DNA of 57,233 nt from Pseudomonadota bacterium (GTDB lineage Bacteria; Pseudomonadota; Alphaproteobacteria; Sphingomonadales; Sphingomonadaceae). A program made the position numbers and the translations under genes. The stretch spans positions 1 to 57,233 of the forward strand of contig JAEXAY010000038.1 in assembly GCA_023457895.1 (NCBI GenBank). Direction: 5' to 3'. This document shows positions 19,536-27,313 of this stretch, one piece after another (positions within the stretch are counted from its first letter, which is position 1; every line of letters begins with the position of its first letter). The notes under the pieces are model-generated. The model searched no databases. It was not told the DNA's origin and saw nothing but the letters and a program-made list of their open reading frames with translations.

Positions 19536-20471
19536 TCACGTACGCCCCGGACGCAACGGACTGGTCACGAACCCGGCCCGCAATAAAAGTACGGGAACTT
19601 CCGAATGACCAACCACATATTCGACAACAGGCGATTCAGTGCCGGTGCGGAAAGGTCCGGGTGAACCAAGCACCACCATCCCGCTATTTTCCTGACGCGT
19701 CAGCGCGCAGAGGCCCTCCTCGGCGCCCCCCGTGCCGATCACCACCCGCGCCCTAAGATCAGCCTGGATAGCGCGTGCACAATGGCGGTTCAGATGGGAC
19801 TCCGCACGCGCTATCGCACGCGGATCATCGTTCGTGACAATACGGGCAAATATGATCGGTTCGGGAGCCATAGCTGCAAGCCGGTGCACGAATGGCACGA
19901 CACTGTCCGCCCGGCGCGTACCATCAAGAGGCACAAGCAGGGAGAAGCTCGGCTCATGCGGGCGAGCGGGAAGAAACAGCAGAGAGTTTTCAGTTTCCCT
20001 CAGCAATCTTCCGGCTAAGCCGTTCGAGTGCACTAACCCGGCAAATACGCACAGCAGGCTACCCGGGTGCCGCCTCGCCCAGTCGACAATCATGTCCTCG
20101 CTCGCGCCGTTCAGAAGGACGGTTGTCGCATCATCGGCGCCAAGCATCGCCATTTCATCACGCGCAACCGAAAGCAGCGCATCTCTGCTGGCAAACCAGC
20201 TTACGGGATCCGTCGTTACACCTCTTTCCGGAACCGAAATCAGCCAGCCAAATGCAACCTCGAGTCCAAATGATCGGCCAATCGGATAGGCATAGGCCGC
20301 AGCGATACGAAATTGTTCGGCACTCGATACAAGGCAGAGAAGGGTCGGCGCCGCTCCGATATGATCCAACGGGCCGCTATATTCATGTTGCATCGGCACA
20401 CCATGTTCCGGGCCAGCCGTTGACGCCTCCAAAGAGAAGGGGCGGGGGTTTTCAACTGCGGGAGCGGGCAA
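19536..20471 (-). CDS. Universal stress protein (UspA-like)
   Basis: A 311-residue protein with a UspA-type fold in the second half: FSLLVPLDGTRRADSVVPFVHRLAAMAPEPIIFARIV, then GTGGAEEGLCALTRQENSGMVVLGSPGPFRTGTESPVVEYVVGHSEVPVLLL, the last part being the usual G-2x-G-9x-G(S/T) nucleotide-binding end in degenerate form. The first half is a weaker repeat of the same fold (LLNGASEDMIVDWARR). The start is taken as TTG at 20471, because AAGGAG stands 6-8 bases before it; an ATG 29 codons upstream lacks a ribosome binding site. It reads toward the NdvB-like gene 62 bases away, so a shared envelope-stress role is possible but not shown. Confidence 0.75.
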   Translation of the reverse strand: MPAPAVENPRPFSLEASTAGPEHGVPMQHEYSGPLDHIGAAPTLLCLVSSAEQFRIAAAYAYPIGRSFGLEVAFGWLISVPERGVTTDPVSWFASRDALLSVARDEMAMLGADDATTVLLNGASEDMIVDWARRHPGSLLCVFAGLVHSNGLAGRLLRETENSLLFLPARPHEPSFSLLVPLDGTRRADSVVPFVHRLAAMAPEPIIFARIVTNDDPRAIARAESHLNRHCARAIQADLRARVVIGTGGAEEGLCALTRQENSGMVVLGSPGPFRTGTESPVVEYVVGHSEVPVLLLRAGFVTSPLRPGRT

Positions 20472-20768
20472 TTGACTCTCCTTGGTCGCGACTGAGAAAT
20501 TTTTGTAACGTGACGTCACATAAAGCCAACGCGATCCCAAGCTTAGGGTTCCGTTCAAGTCAATATTATGACAATCTCAGCCCAAAAACAGGAGAGGCAG
20601 CTCACTCCGGCGCGGAGGAGACTCGCGTTGCTACCCGTCTGCACGGAACCAGCGGGTGGTCAGCACACGCTCGGAATACCGCCCGCCACTGCTACGCTAA
20701 AGATGTAGCCTCATGCCGGATATGCAAAAGTCGCAAACTAAAGGTTCACTTGAATGACGGGCTCGGAA
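20472..20768. other. Intergenic stretch without a recognisable gene
   Basis: About 300 bases between the universal-stress start and the tRNA. The part next to the stress gene (AATTTTTGTAACGTGACGTCAC) contains the palindrome TGACGTCA and could hold its promoter. No conserved protein, terminator or RNA was recognised. No integrase fragment is visible although the region abuts a tRNA 3' end. Confidence 0.5.
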
Positions 20769-20844
20769 TGGTGGGCGATGACAGGCTCGAACTGCCGACC
20801 CTCTCGGTGTAAACGAGATGCTCTACCAACTGAGCTAATCGCCC
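20769..20844 (-). tRNA. tRNA-Val (anticodon TAC)
   Basis: On the minus strand the 76 bases fold as a cloverleaf: acceptor GGGCGAT/ATCGCCC, D-arm GCTC-AGTTGGT-AGAGC, anticodon arm TCTCG-TTTACAC-CGAGA, TTCGAGC T-loop, discriminator A and an encoded CCA. The anticodon in the seven-base loop is TAC, which reads valine GUN codons. Nothing suggests an integrated element using its 3' end. Confidence 0.95.
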
Positions 20845-20918
20845 ATTCCCCGTCGGGAAGCGCGCCTTTGCCAGAAGCCGGAGCGCTTGACAAGCCCCGT
20901 CTGTGATCGCGGCCGTTG

Positions 20919-21923
20919 TCAAATACCCAGGCTCGACTGCGCTTTGACCGCTGCAAAATAACGCATCATTCCATCCGCTGCCTCGTCCGACAATCCGATG
21001 AAAACGCGGCGGCCGTCATTGGGGTCTGCGTGCCGGATGAACAGGCCGGTATCCGTCATGGTTCTTATCCAGCGCAGCGCCGTCGTGGCAGGGACCGCTG
21101 CGGCGATACACAGGCTGGAGACCGACACCGATTCCTGCGCCAGCCGGGCCGCCATCAGGTCGAGCAGCATATCCCACGCCGGATCGGAAAAAATCTCGGA
21201 CGGAAAGAAATGATCCCGCAATCGCCGGATACGAATATAATTGCGCACGTCGCTGGCCGACACGGGGCTCGAATCCAGCCCATCCAGTCTCACGCTGGTT
21301 TCGGGCGCGGGCTCTGCCGCATAGCCTTGTGCCGGTGACCGCAGACGCCCGCCCAGGCCGAGGGCGTCGCCATCGAATGGAATGCCACGCGCGCTGGAAA
21401 GATCACCCAGCAACCGGACGATGCGGTTCACCTCTTCGGTCAGCTTTTGAATTTGAACCGCGTCGGACTCGCTGCCGCTATCGTTCAGGCGATAACGCGG
21501 CTGAGCCGCCCACAGTGCAGCGGCGGTCACCCGTTCGAAATCGCTGGGCTGCGAAATATATTCTGTGCCCGGCGCGTACAGTTCGGCGAACCCCTGCTCG
21601 AGCGCTGCGCCCGTCGCCGCCCAGATCAGCCGGATATCGCCCCGGCGGACGAGCATCTGCAGCCTTGCGAGCAGCGGCTCCGGCAGCGGTTCGTCATCCG
21701 CTTCCACCCATATCAGGTCCACCGCAATCGCCCGGTCAAGCGCCAGAGCGGCCCGCCCCGGCGGCACCACCTCAAGCAACTGAACCGAATGGCCGCCCAC
21801 AAAGCGATGCCAGGATGACTCATCCCCTCCTTGCCGTGCGATTACGATAGCACGCGGCGCGTTGGCATAATGGAAATCCAGCGCTTCGCGCTCATCAAAC
21901 GCTGGAGGCTGTCTGTTCATCAT
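20919..21923 (-). CDS. Winged-helix (MarR-like) regulator with N-terminal sensor-like domain
   Basis: About 334 residues. The C-terminal third looks like a winged helix: SSLCIAAAVPATTALRWIRTMTDTGLFIRHADPNDGRRVFIGLSDEAADGMMRYFAAV, with helix-turn-helix and the DPNDGRR wing typical of MarR proteins. The N-terminal 160 residues (RAIVIARQGGDESSWHRFVGGHSVQLLEVVPPG to LMLIWAAT-like strands) resemble a Rossmann-like receiver but lack a clear acceptor Asp. A short coiled segment (IQKLTEEVNRIVRLLGDL) links them. The start is taken at ATG 21923; a GTG at 21941 is possible, and neither has a good ribosome binding site. Target unknown. Confidence 0.7.
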   Translation of the reverse strand: MMNRQPPAFDEREALDFHYANAPRAIVIARQGGDESSWHRFVGGHSVQLLEVVPPGRAALALDRAIAVDLIWVEADDEPLPEPLLARLQMLVRRGDIRLIWAATGAALEQGFAELYAPGTEYISQPSDFERVTAAALWAAQPRYRLNDSGSESDAVQIQKLTEEVNRIVRLLGDLSSARGIPFDGDALGLGGRLRSPAQGYAAEPAPETSVRLDGLDSSPVSASDVRNYIRIRRLRDHFFPSEIFSDPAWDMLLDLMAARLAQESVSVSSLCIAAAVPATTALRWIRTMTDTGLFIRHADPNDGRRVFIGLSDEAADGMMRYFAAVKAQSSLGI

Positions 21924-22234
21924 AGTCTCTGCAAAGCCCACTGTTCGCCCGGCGTATCGAAATCTGCCCGCTCCGATTTACGACCAATGCCGAGGAAATA
22001 TGAAAGCCGGCTGTGTCCATTTTGGTCAGAAACAGCACTCCAAGCTCCGTTTCATCCTAAAAAGGTTCGATATCCGTCACTGCCAGCCATATCTAAATCG
22101 GCAATTACAAGCCCTTCCTCTTACTTTAACATCTAACTCCGTAATGGATATATTTTTTGATCAGGGATGATCAATCGGCAGACCTTGCTCCCAAGCTTGG
22201 CAAGCTACTCGCGCGCCCATATGACGCGACCCTG
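21924..22234. other. Lower-GC intergenic stretch
   Basis: About 310 bases visibly richer in A and T than its surroundings, lying between divergent genes, so it should hold both promoters. No conserved protein, RNA or clear operator was recognised. The thermonuclease frame is open back to a TTG at 22157, so part of the stretch may be translated. Confidence 0.4.
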
Positions 22235-22861
22235 ATGGAATCCTATGTGCTCAAATATAAACTGCGCCGCTTTGCCGGACGCTTATGGTACTGGACCAGG
22301 CAACTACTGCTGTTTGCTTTGCTGGCCGGAGCCCTGCTTTTGGCGTGGCAATGGCAGGACCGGACCACGGAGCACATAACCTCCGGCGAGGGCGACGTTG
22401 TCCATGTACTTGACGGCGATAGCCTGACCATTGGCTCGGGCAAGGATCTCAGAACAATACGCCTGCAGGAGATTGATGCGCCCGAATATCGCCAGACTTG
22501 CCGTGATGCGCGCGGGGTATCATGGGCGTGCGGCAAGGACGCGAGATCAGCACTGCAATCAATCGTCAAGGCTGGTGGGCTCCGCTGCAAGGTTGCAGCG
22601 ACCGACAGCTATCATCGCATCATCGGCACCTGTGCGGTACCGGGGGTCGATGATATCGGGCGGGAAATGGTCCGCCGAGGCATGGCTGTTTCCGGAGCGG
22701 AAACCACAACCAGCCGCTTCAACGACGGCGGTCCCTATCTTCGCGAGGAAGCTGAGGCAGCGCGTGAGAAGCGCGGCCTATGGCGCGGCCAGTTTGACCG
22801 CCCTGCGGACTGGCGCGCGGCGGCCAAACAGAAAACGGCGGATGCGGTTAACAGCCAGTAA
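22235..22861 (+). CDS. Membrane-anchored thermonuclease (SNase-like)
   Basis: About 208 residues. An N-terminal helix (LLLFALLAGALLLAWQW) anchors the protein, probably with the catalytic part in the periplasm. The SNase domain follows: VVHVLDGDSLTIGSGKDLRTIRLQEIDAPEYRQTC with the calcium-site Asp and catalytic Arg/Glu region, then ARSALQSIVKAG, DSYHRIIGTCAV and the closing EAEAAREKRGLWRGQFDRPADWR. Such proteins cleave DNA or RNA with calcium. Start is uncertain: ATG 22235 (MESYVLKYK) is used, while a TTG at 22157 would add 26 residues; neither has a strong ribosome binding site. Confidence 0.85.
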   Translation: MESYVLKYKLRRFAGRLWYWTRQLLLFALLAGALLLAWQWQDRTTEHITSGEGDVVHVLDGDSLTIGSGKDLRTIRLQEIDAPEYRQTCRDARGVSWACGKDARSALQSIVKAGGLRCKVAATDSYHRIIGTCAVPGVDDIGREMVRRGMAVSGAETTTSRFNDGGPYLREEAEAAREKRGLWRGQFDRPADWRAAAKQKTADAVNSQ

Positions 22862-22872
22862 TTAAAGGCCGC

Positions 22873-23718
22873 TTAGAAATCATCGGTGAACTTGCGCCGG
22901 TTCCGCAACTCCAGTCCCGCCGTCAGCAAAGGAGTAGGGGTTTTGGCGAACTGGCCTGGCGTCAACGCGATGAATTCGCGAAATTCACGATTGAGATGCG
23001 ACTGATCAGAATAGCGCAACGCCGCCAGTTCCGCTTCATCCGGCTTACTCAAGCCGCGCATTACCGTTGCCATGTCAAGAAAACGGCTGCGCCGCAATAC
23101 CCGCTTGGGGGACATGCCAAACGAGGCAATGCAGGTCCGTTCCAGCTGTTTGCTGGACAGGCCGACTGCTGCCGCCGCATCGGCGATGCGCATCGTGCTG
23201 TCATCACGCGCTATCCTTTCAAAAGCCAGCATCGCCGGATCGGGCGCGACGGCGCCACGCGTTGCAGCCAGTTCCAGCACCGCGGCTTCGATCGCGGCCA
23301 TTATCCGTTTTTCATCCTTTCCGGCTGCCACTACGTCCTGATACAGTCTGTCCGACCGCGCCCCCCAGAGATCGCCCAGCGCCAGCATGCGGTCAGTAAA
23401 CTGGTCGGCAGGTTCCTCAAACAAGGTGCGCCAGCCGCCCGGGCGCAGCGCAAAACCGACGACATGGAAACTCCCTACACAGCGCACCCGCAGCGGCCTT
23501 GAGTTGGGACCGAAAAACACCATCGGGCCGACATTGCTCCACTCGCCGGGCACCAATTCGGCTGTCCATTCACCCTTCAGCAAAATCCGGATCATTGCCG
23601 TTTCCGCCAGCAGGCGATCGATCAATTCATAATCATCCGGCAGGGGTACATCGAAAACATAATGCCGGGCGATAATATCTCGTAGATCGTCCGCCGGAGT
23701 GTAGCTGCTGGACTGCAA
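22873..23718 (-). CDS. AraC-family transcriptional regulator
   Basis: A 281-residue regulator. The N-terminal half is a sensor of the DUF6597 kind (HYVFDVPLPDDYELI, GPMVFFGPNSRPLRVRCVGSFHVVGFALRPGGW). The C-terminal AraC domain (about 170-265) shows two helix-turn-helix motifs: MRIADAAAAVGLSSKQLERTCIASFGMSPKRVLR and LAALRYSDQSHLNREFREFIALTPGQF. It converges on the thermonuclease gene with 11 bases between stops and is divergent from the MFS transporter, which it may regulate. Confidence 0.9.
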   Translation of the reverse strand: MQSSSYTPADDLRDIIARHYVFDVPLPDDYELIDRLLAETAMIRILLKGEWTAELVPGEWSNVGPMVFFGPNSRPLRVRCVGSFHVVGFALRPGGWRTLFEEPADQFTDRMLALGDLWGARSDRLYQDVVAAGKDEKRIMAAIEAAVLELAATRGAVAPDPAMLAFERIARDDSTMRIADAAAAVGLSSKQLERTCIASFGMSPKRVLRRSRFLDMATVMRGLSKPDEAELAALRYSDQSHLNREFREFIALTPGQFAKTPTPLLTAGLELRNRRKFTDDF

Positions 23719-23876
23719 ATGGACCTCTTTATCGCCAATGATGACCCGAGATGACCATGGTTACCGGTACCTTACGCGGAATCAATTCAATTATTGTTGC
23801 GATCGCTACCGGTTCGGTGACTGCAGCCCGCCGGACGTCGCGCAATGAATAGCTATGCAGCCCGGCCCGGACGCGG

Positions 23877-23890
23877 CGATAGCGCTTGCA
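23877..23890. promoter_or_regulatory. Candidate LacI-type operator before the MFS gene
   Basis: CGATAGCGCTTGCA carries the central AGCGCT core of LacI-family operators and matches most of the CcpA-like consensus TGWAAGCGNTWNCA. It lies 58 bases before the MFS start. Two ACCGGT hexamers, another LacI-type core, lie farther upstream at 23763 and 23808. In sphingomonads such operators usually accompany sugar transport genes. No LacI gene is in the window. Confidence 0.4.
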
Positions 23891-23947
23891 ATAGCGTAGC
23901 GGTTACGGCCTTATCGCTGGGCAACGGCACAAAATCAGGAGAGAGAA

Positions 23948-25474
23948 ATGGCAGCAGGCGGCGTCCCGTTCCCGCAAGGCATGCAACCGTCGGCTCATGA
24001 CAAGCCCGGCCGCAGCTTTGCCGAACTGTGGAACATCAGCTTCGGCTTTTTCGGGATCCAGATCGCTTTTGCGCTGCAGAATTCCAATGTGAGCCGGATT
24101 TTCCAGACGCTCGGCGCCGATGTGGAATCGCTTCCGCTGCTGTGGATTGCAGGCCCGGTGACCGGCCTTCTCGTCCAGCCGCTGATCGGTCATTACAGCG
24201 ACCGAACCTGGGGGCGGTTCGGGCGGCGGCGCCCCTATTTCCTCGCCGGCGCGGTGCTGGCGGCGCTTGCGCTGTTCGGCTTTCCGCATGCCTCGATCCT
24301 GCTTGCCGCGGCCGTCTTTCTGTGGCTGCTCGACGCTTCGCTCAACATAGCGATGGAGCCGTTCCGCGCGTTCGTCGGCGACATGGTCAACCGCCGCCAG
24401 CGCGCGACCGGCTATGCCTTCCAGACCGCATTCATCGGCGCAGGGGCGGTGGTCGGTTCGATCGCGCCCTATATCTTGTCGCATTATGGCGTCGCCAACA
24501 CGGCACCGCCGGGCGTCATTCCCGATGCGGTCAAATACAGCTTCTATATCGGCGCGGCGGCCATCCTGCTGGCGGTGGCGTGGACCGTCTTCACCACCCG
24601 CGAATATTCTCCTGAAGAACTGCGCACATTCGAAGGCGAGCCTGAACTGCGCCATGAAGCGCCGCCGCTGGTGGCCCCAAAGCGCGGCTGGGCCTGGACG
24701 GCGGCGGGTCTCGCCCTCCTCCTCATCGTCTATGTCCAGCAACTCGACAAGCAGCTCTACATCCTCGGCGGCGGACTTACGCTGTTCGGACTGGCGCAGA
24801 TGATCAACCGCGCGTTTGTCCGGGACGGACAGCGCGAGGGCAATGTGCTGAACCACATCCTGTCCGATCTTGCGCAAATGCCACAACAGATGAAGAGGCT
24901 CGCGGTCGCGCAATTTTTCAGCTGGTTCGCGCTCTTCATCATGTGGATCAACACGACGCCCGTAGTCACCCAATATGTCTATGGCACCACGGAAACGACC
25001 AGCAAGGCATTTGGCGCAGGGTCGGACTGGGTCGGGGTATTGTTCGCCGTGTATAATGGCGTGGCCGCGATTGCGGCATTCGCACTGCCGGTGCTGGCGG
25101 GGAGGTTGGGTGCATCGAGAACGCATATGATCGGACTGATCGCGGGCGCTCTGGGTTTCATTGGCCTGTTCCTGATCCGCGACGCCAATCTGCTGATTTT
25201 GCCGATGATTTGTATCGGCATCGCCTGGGCGTCGATCCTGACCATGCCCTATGTCATCCTGTCGAACACGCTGCCGCAGGACAAGCTCGGCATCTATATG
25301 GGCATCTTCAATTTCTTCATCGTATTGCCGCAGCTGGTCGTCGCGACGGTCATGGGCGGGATCATGAAGAGCTTTTTTCCCGGCCAGCCGATCTGGACAA
25401 TGCTGATAGCCGCCGTGGTGATGGTGGCGGGCGCCATCTCGATGCTGTGGGTACGCGAAACGGGAGCGCGTTAG
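23948..25474 (+). CDS. MFS sugar-type transporter (GPH/SLC45-like)
   Basis: A 508-residue inner-membrane transporter with about 12 helices. FGFFGIQIAFALQNSNVSRIFQTLGA opens helix 1, and the loop 2-3 motif GHYSDRTWGRFGRRRPYF is the family signature shared with glycoside/pentoside symporters and plant-type sucrose carriers. A similar loop lies at FRAFVGDMVNRRQRATGYAFQTAF. Alphaproteobacterial relatives sit in maltodextrin or glucoside clusters. Its ribosome binding site (AGGAGAGAA) is strong. The stop shares bases with the stop of the convergent hydrolase (TTAG). Substrate is inferred only by family. Confidence 0.88.
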   Translation: MAAGGVPFPQGMQPSAHDKPGRSFAELWNISFGFFGIQIAFALQNSNVSRIFQTLGADVESLPLLWIAGPVTGLLVQPLIGHYSDRTWGRFGRRRPYFLAGAVLAALALFGFPHASILLAAAVFLWLLDASLNIAMEPFRAFVGDMVNRRQRATGYAFQTAFIGAGAVVGSIAPYILSHYGVANTAPPGVIPDAVKYSFYIGAAAILLAVAWTVFTTREYSPEELRTFEGEPELRHEAPPLVAPKRGWAWTAAGLALLLIVYVQQLDKQLYILGGGLTLFGLAQMINRAFVRDGQREGNVLNHILSDLAQMPQQMKRLAVAQFFSWFALFIMWINTTPVVTQYVYGTTETTSKAFGAGSDWVGVLFAVYNGVAAIAAFALPVLAGRLGASRTHMIGLIAGALGFIGLFLIRDANLLILPMICIGIAWASILTMPYVILSNTLPQDKLGIYMGIFNFFIVLPQLVVATVMGGIMKSFFPGQPIWTMLIAAVVMVAGAISMLWVRETGAR

Positions 25475-26559
25475 CCCGCGCGCCACATCCAGACACCATC
25501 CGCAGTGTCGCGCCCGATACGGCCGGCGTCCTCCAGATAACGCAGGTGCGCGAGTGCTTCCCCGCTGGCAAGGCCGCGATGTTCATCGCCAATTTCGCGG
25601 TTGAACAATATAGGGAAGCAATCGACCGTGGTGCGCGCCTCGCGGCAATGTTCGACGAGCTGGTCGAGCCGCTCATGATGTTCATCGCGCAGCGCCTTCA
25701 ACCGGACATGCGCACCGCGGAAGGGTTCGCCGTGCGCCGGGAGCACCAGCACATCCTCCGGCAAGACGTCCAGCAGCTTGTCGATCGAGCGCAGCCAGTC
25801 ACGTAGAGGATTGGCCATTGGCTCGGCCGCGCCGACCGAAACGTTGGACGAGATGCGCGGCAGCAACTGATCGCCGCCGATCAGGATATTGTGCGTCTCA
25901 TTATAAAGGCAGGCATGTTCGGGGCTGTGACCCGTTCCGACGATCACGCGCCAGGACTGGCCGCCGATTGTCAGCTCGTCGTCATCACGCATGCGAACAT
26001 AGCTGTGCGGCAGATGGTGGACAAATTTCCGCATCCAGCCCCAGCCGGACGTGCGGCTCTGTTCCACCTGTTCATCGGTCCAGCCGCTCAGCTTACGGAA
26101 ATCAAGCACGGCGGCGGGTACATCGTTCTGTGCATCAGCAATAGCGAATTTGGCAGTCAGCCATTCGCCCTGCGTCATGTGGAGCGGCGCGCCATCGCGT
26201 TCGGCGAGCCAGCCGGCAAGGCCGATATGGTCGGGGTGCATGTGGGTGGCAAATACACGCGCCACCCGCTTGCCCGCGAGGGCGCCATCAAACAGCGCCC
26301 CCCAGGCCTCGCGGCATTCGGGTAGGCGCAGGCCGCTGTCTACGGTCGCTATGGACTGATTGCCTTCGTCGAGCACCCAGCAATTGATGTGGCCGAGCGA
26401 CCCGCGCAGCGGAATGCGGACCCAGCCGAGCCCCTCGGCAATCGTGACCACCTCGCCCGTTACCGGCACATGATCGCCCCACGGATAGGTCAGCCCTTTG
26501 TGGCTCGTCGCGGTATAGCTGTCGTCTTGCGTCAGCGCGGCATCGGGCGTGGACGCCAT
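25471..26559 (-). CDS. Metallo-beta-lactamase-fold hydrolase
   Basis: A 362-residue soluble protein. The metal-binding motif ATHMHPDHIGLAGWL (HxHxDH) is at about 110, with later ligands in VGTGHSPEHACLYN and LPAHGEPFRG. It resembles glyoxalase II-like and lactonase-like MBL proteins of about the same length; a C-terminal winged-helix-like extension (GLASGEALAHLRYLEDAGRIGRD) is typical of the LACTB2/BLACT_WH group. Reaction unknown. It ends on the stop of the MFS gene and begins 16 bases after the trcR stop, so it may be co-transcribed with trcR. Confidence 0.88.
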   Translation of the reverse strand: MASTPDAALTQDDSYTATSHKGLTYPWGDHVPVTGEVVTIAEGLGWVRIPLRGSLGHINCWVLDEGNQSIATVDSGLRLPECREAWGALFDGALAGKRVARVFATHMHPDHIGLAGWLAERDGAPLHMTQGEWLTAKFAIADAQNDVPAAVLDFRKLSGWTDEQVEQSRTSGWGWMRKFVHHLPHSYVRMRDDDELTIGGQSWRVIVGTGHSPEHACLYNETHNILIGGDQLLPRISSNVSVGAAEPMANPLRDWLRSIDKLLDVLPEDVLVLPAHGEPFRGAHVRLKALRDEHHERLDQLVEHCREARTTVDCFPILFNREIGDEHRGLASGEALAHLRYLEDAGRIGRDTADGVWMWRAG

Positions 26560-26575
26560 AGCGGTCGCGCTATGC

Positions 26576-27229
26576 TCAGCCTTCGAAATCGCGTTCGGCG
26601 GCCGCGAGCGCTTCGTCCGCGGCCTTGGCGGCGGCGTCGCGTTCAGCGCGCAGCTCCTCGATCAGCGCTTCGCGATCGCCAGCGAGACGCGCGTCGGTCG
26701 GCGCTTCCAGCCCGGCCTTCTTGGCAGCCTTGGCGACCACCGCGTCAAGTTCGCGCTGCGAAGTCAGGCCGAGCGTTACCGGGTCCTTGGGGACGATGTT
26801 GGCGATATTCCAGTGGGTCCGCTCGCGGATCGCAGTGATGGTGTTGCGCGTGGTGCCGATCAGCTTGCCGATCGCGCCATCGGAAATTTCCGGGTGGTTG
26901 CGGATCAGCCAGGCGATGCCGTCGGGCTTGTCCTGACGCTTCGAAACCGGCGTATAGCGCGGCCCCTTGGTGCGGCGGACCTGCTCCGGCCCCTTCGACA
27001 TCTTGAGCCGGTAATCGGGGTCGTTCTGCCCCTTCTCGATTTCCTCCATGGTCAGTTCATGGGCGCGGACCGGATCGCGGCCGGTATGCTTGGTGCCCGC
27101 CGTTTCATCGGCGATCGCTTGTACTTCGAGGATATGCAGGCCGCAAAATTCGGCGATCTGCTCAAAGGTGAGCGCGGTGTTGTCGACCAGCCAGGTAGCG
27201 GTCGCATGCGGCATCAGCGGTTGAGACAT
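26576..27229 (-). CDS. trcR: TrcR-type transcriptional regulator (DUF1013)
   Basis: A 217-residue alphaproteobacterial protein of the DUF1013 family, annotated elsewhere as cell-cycle transcriptional regulator TrcR. It begins MSQPLMPHATATWLVDNTALTFEQIAEFCGLHILEVQAIADETAGT, a helix-turn-helix-like segment, and has a second HTH-like part DGAIGKLIGTTRNTITAIRERTHWN near 115. A charged coiled tail follows. Start ATG 27229 is preceded by GGAGAAG at a good distance; the open frame seven codons upstream is ignored. A terminator-like hairpin ends about 20 bases before the ATG, which leaves no room for a promoter between them. Confidence 0.9.
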   Translation of the reverse strand: MSQPLMPHATATWLVDNTALTFEQIAEFCGLHILEVQAIADETAGTKHTGRDPVRAHELTMEEIEKGQNDPDYRLKMSKGPEQVRRTKGPRYTPVSKRQDKPDGIAWLIRNHPEISDGAIGKLIGTTRNTITAIRERTHWNIANIVPKDPVTLGLTSQRELDAVVAKAAKKAGLEAPTDARLAGDREALIEELRAERDAAAKAADEALAAAERDFEG

Positions 27230-27250
27230 GGTCTCTTCTCCGTAAATCAA

Positions 27251-27281
27251 AATAAAAGGGCCGCCCCACGCGGGAGCGGCC
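27251..27281 (-). terminator. Terminator-like hairpin between GT4 gene and trcR
   Basis: On the minus strand GGCCGCTCC and GGGGCGGCC pair (eight pairs, one mismatch, five-base loop) and are followed by CTTTTATTTT. This is a good intrinsic terminator for the glycosyltransferase/phosphatase transcript. It also lies directly in front of the trcR ribosome binding site, so it may act as an attenuator for that gene. Confidence 0.7.
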
Positions 27282-27313
27282 TGTCGCGGATGACTGTAAC
27301 GCGGCTTTTGACC

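Noticed and set aside
20472..20918. Integrated element at the tRNA-Val
   Set aside because: No integrase, no second copy of the tRNA 3' end, and flanking genes look native.
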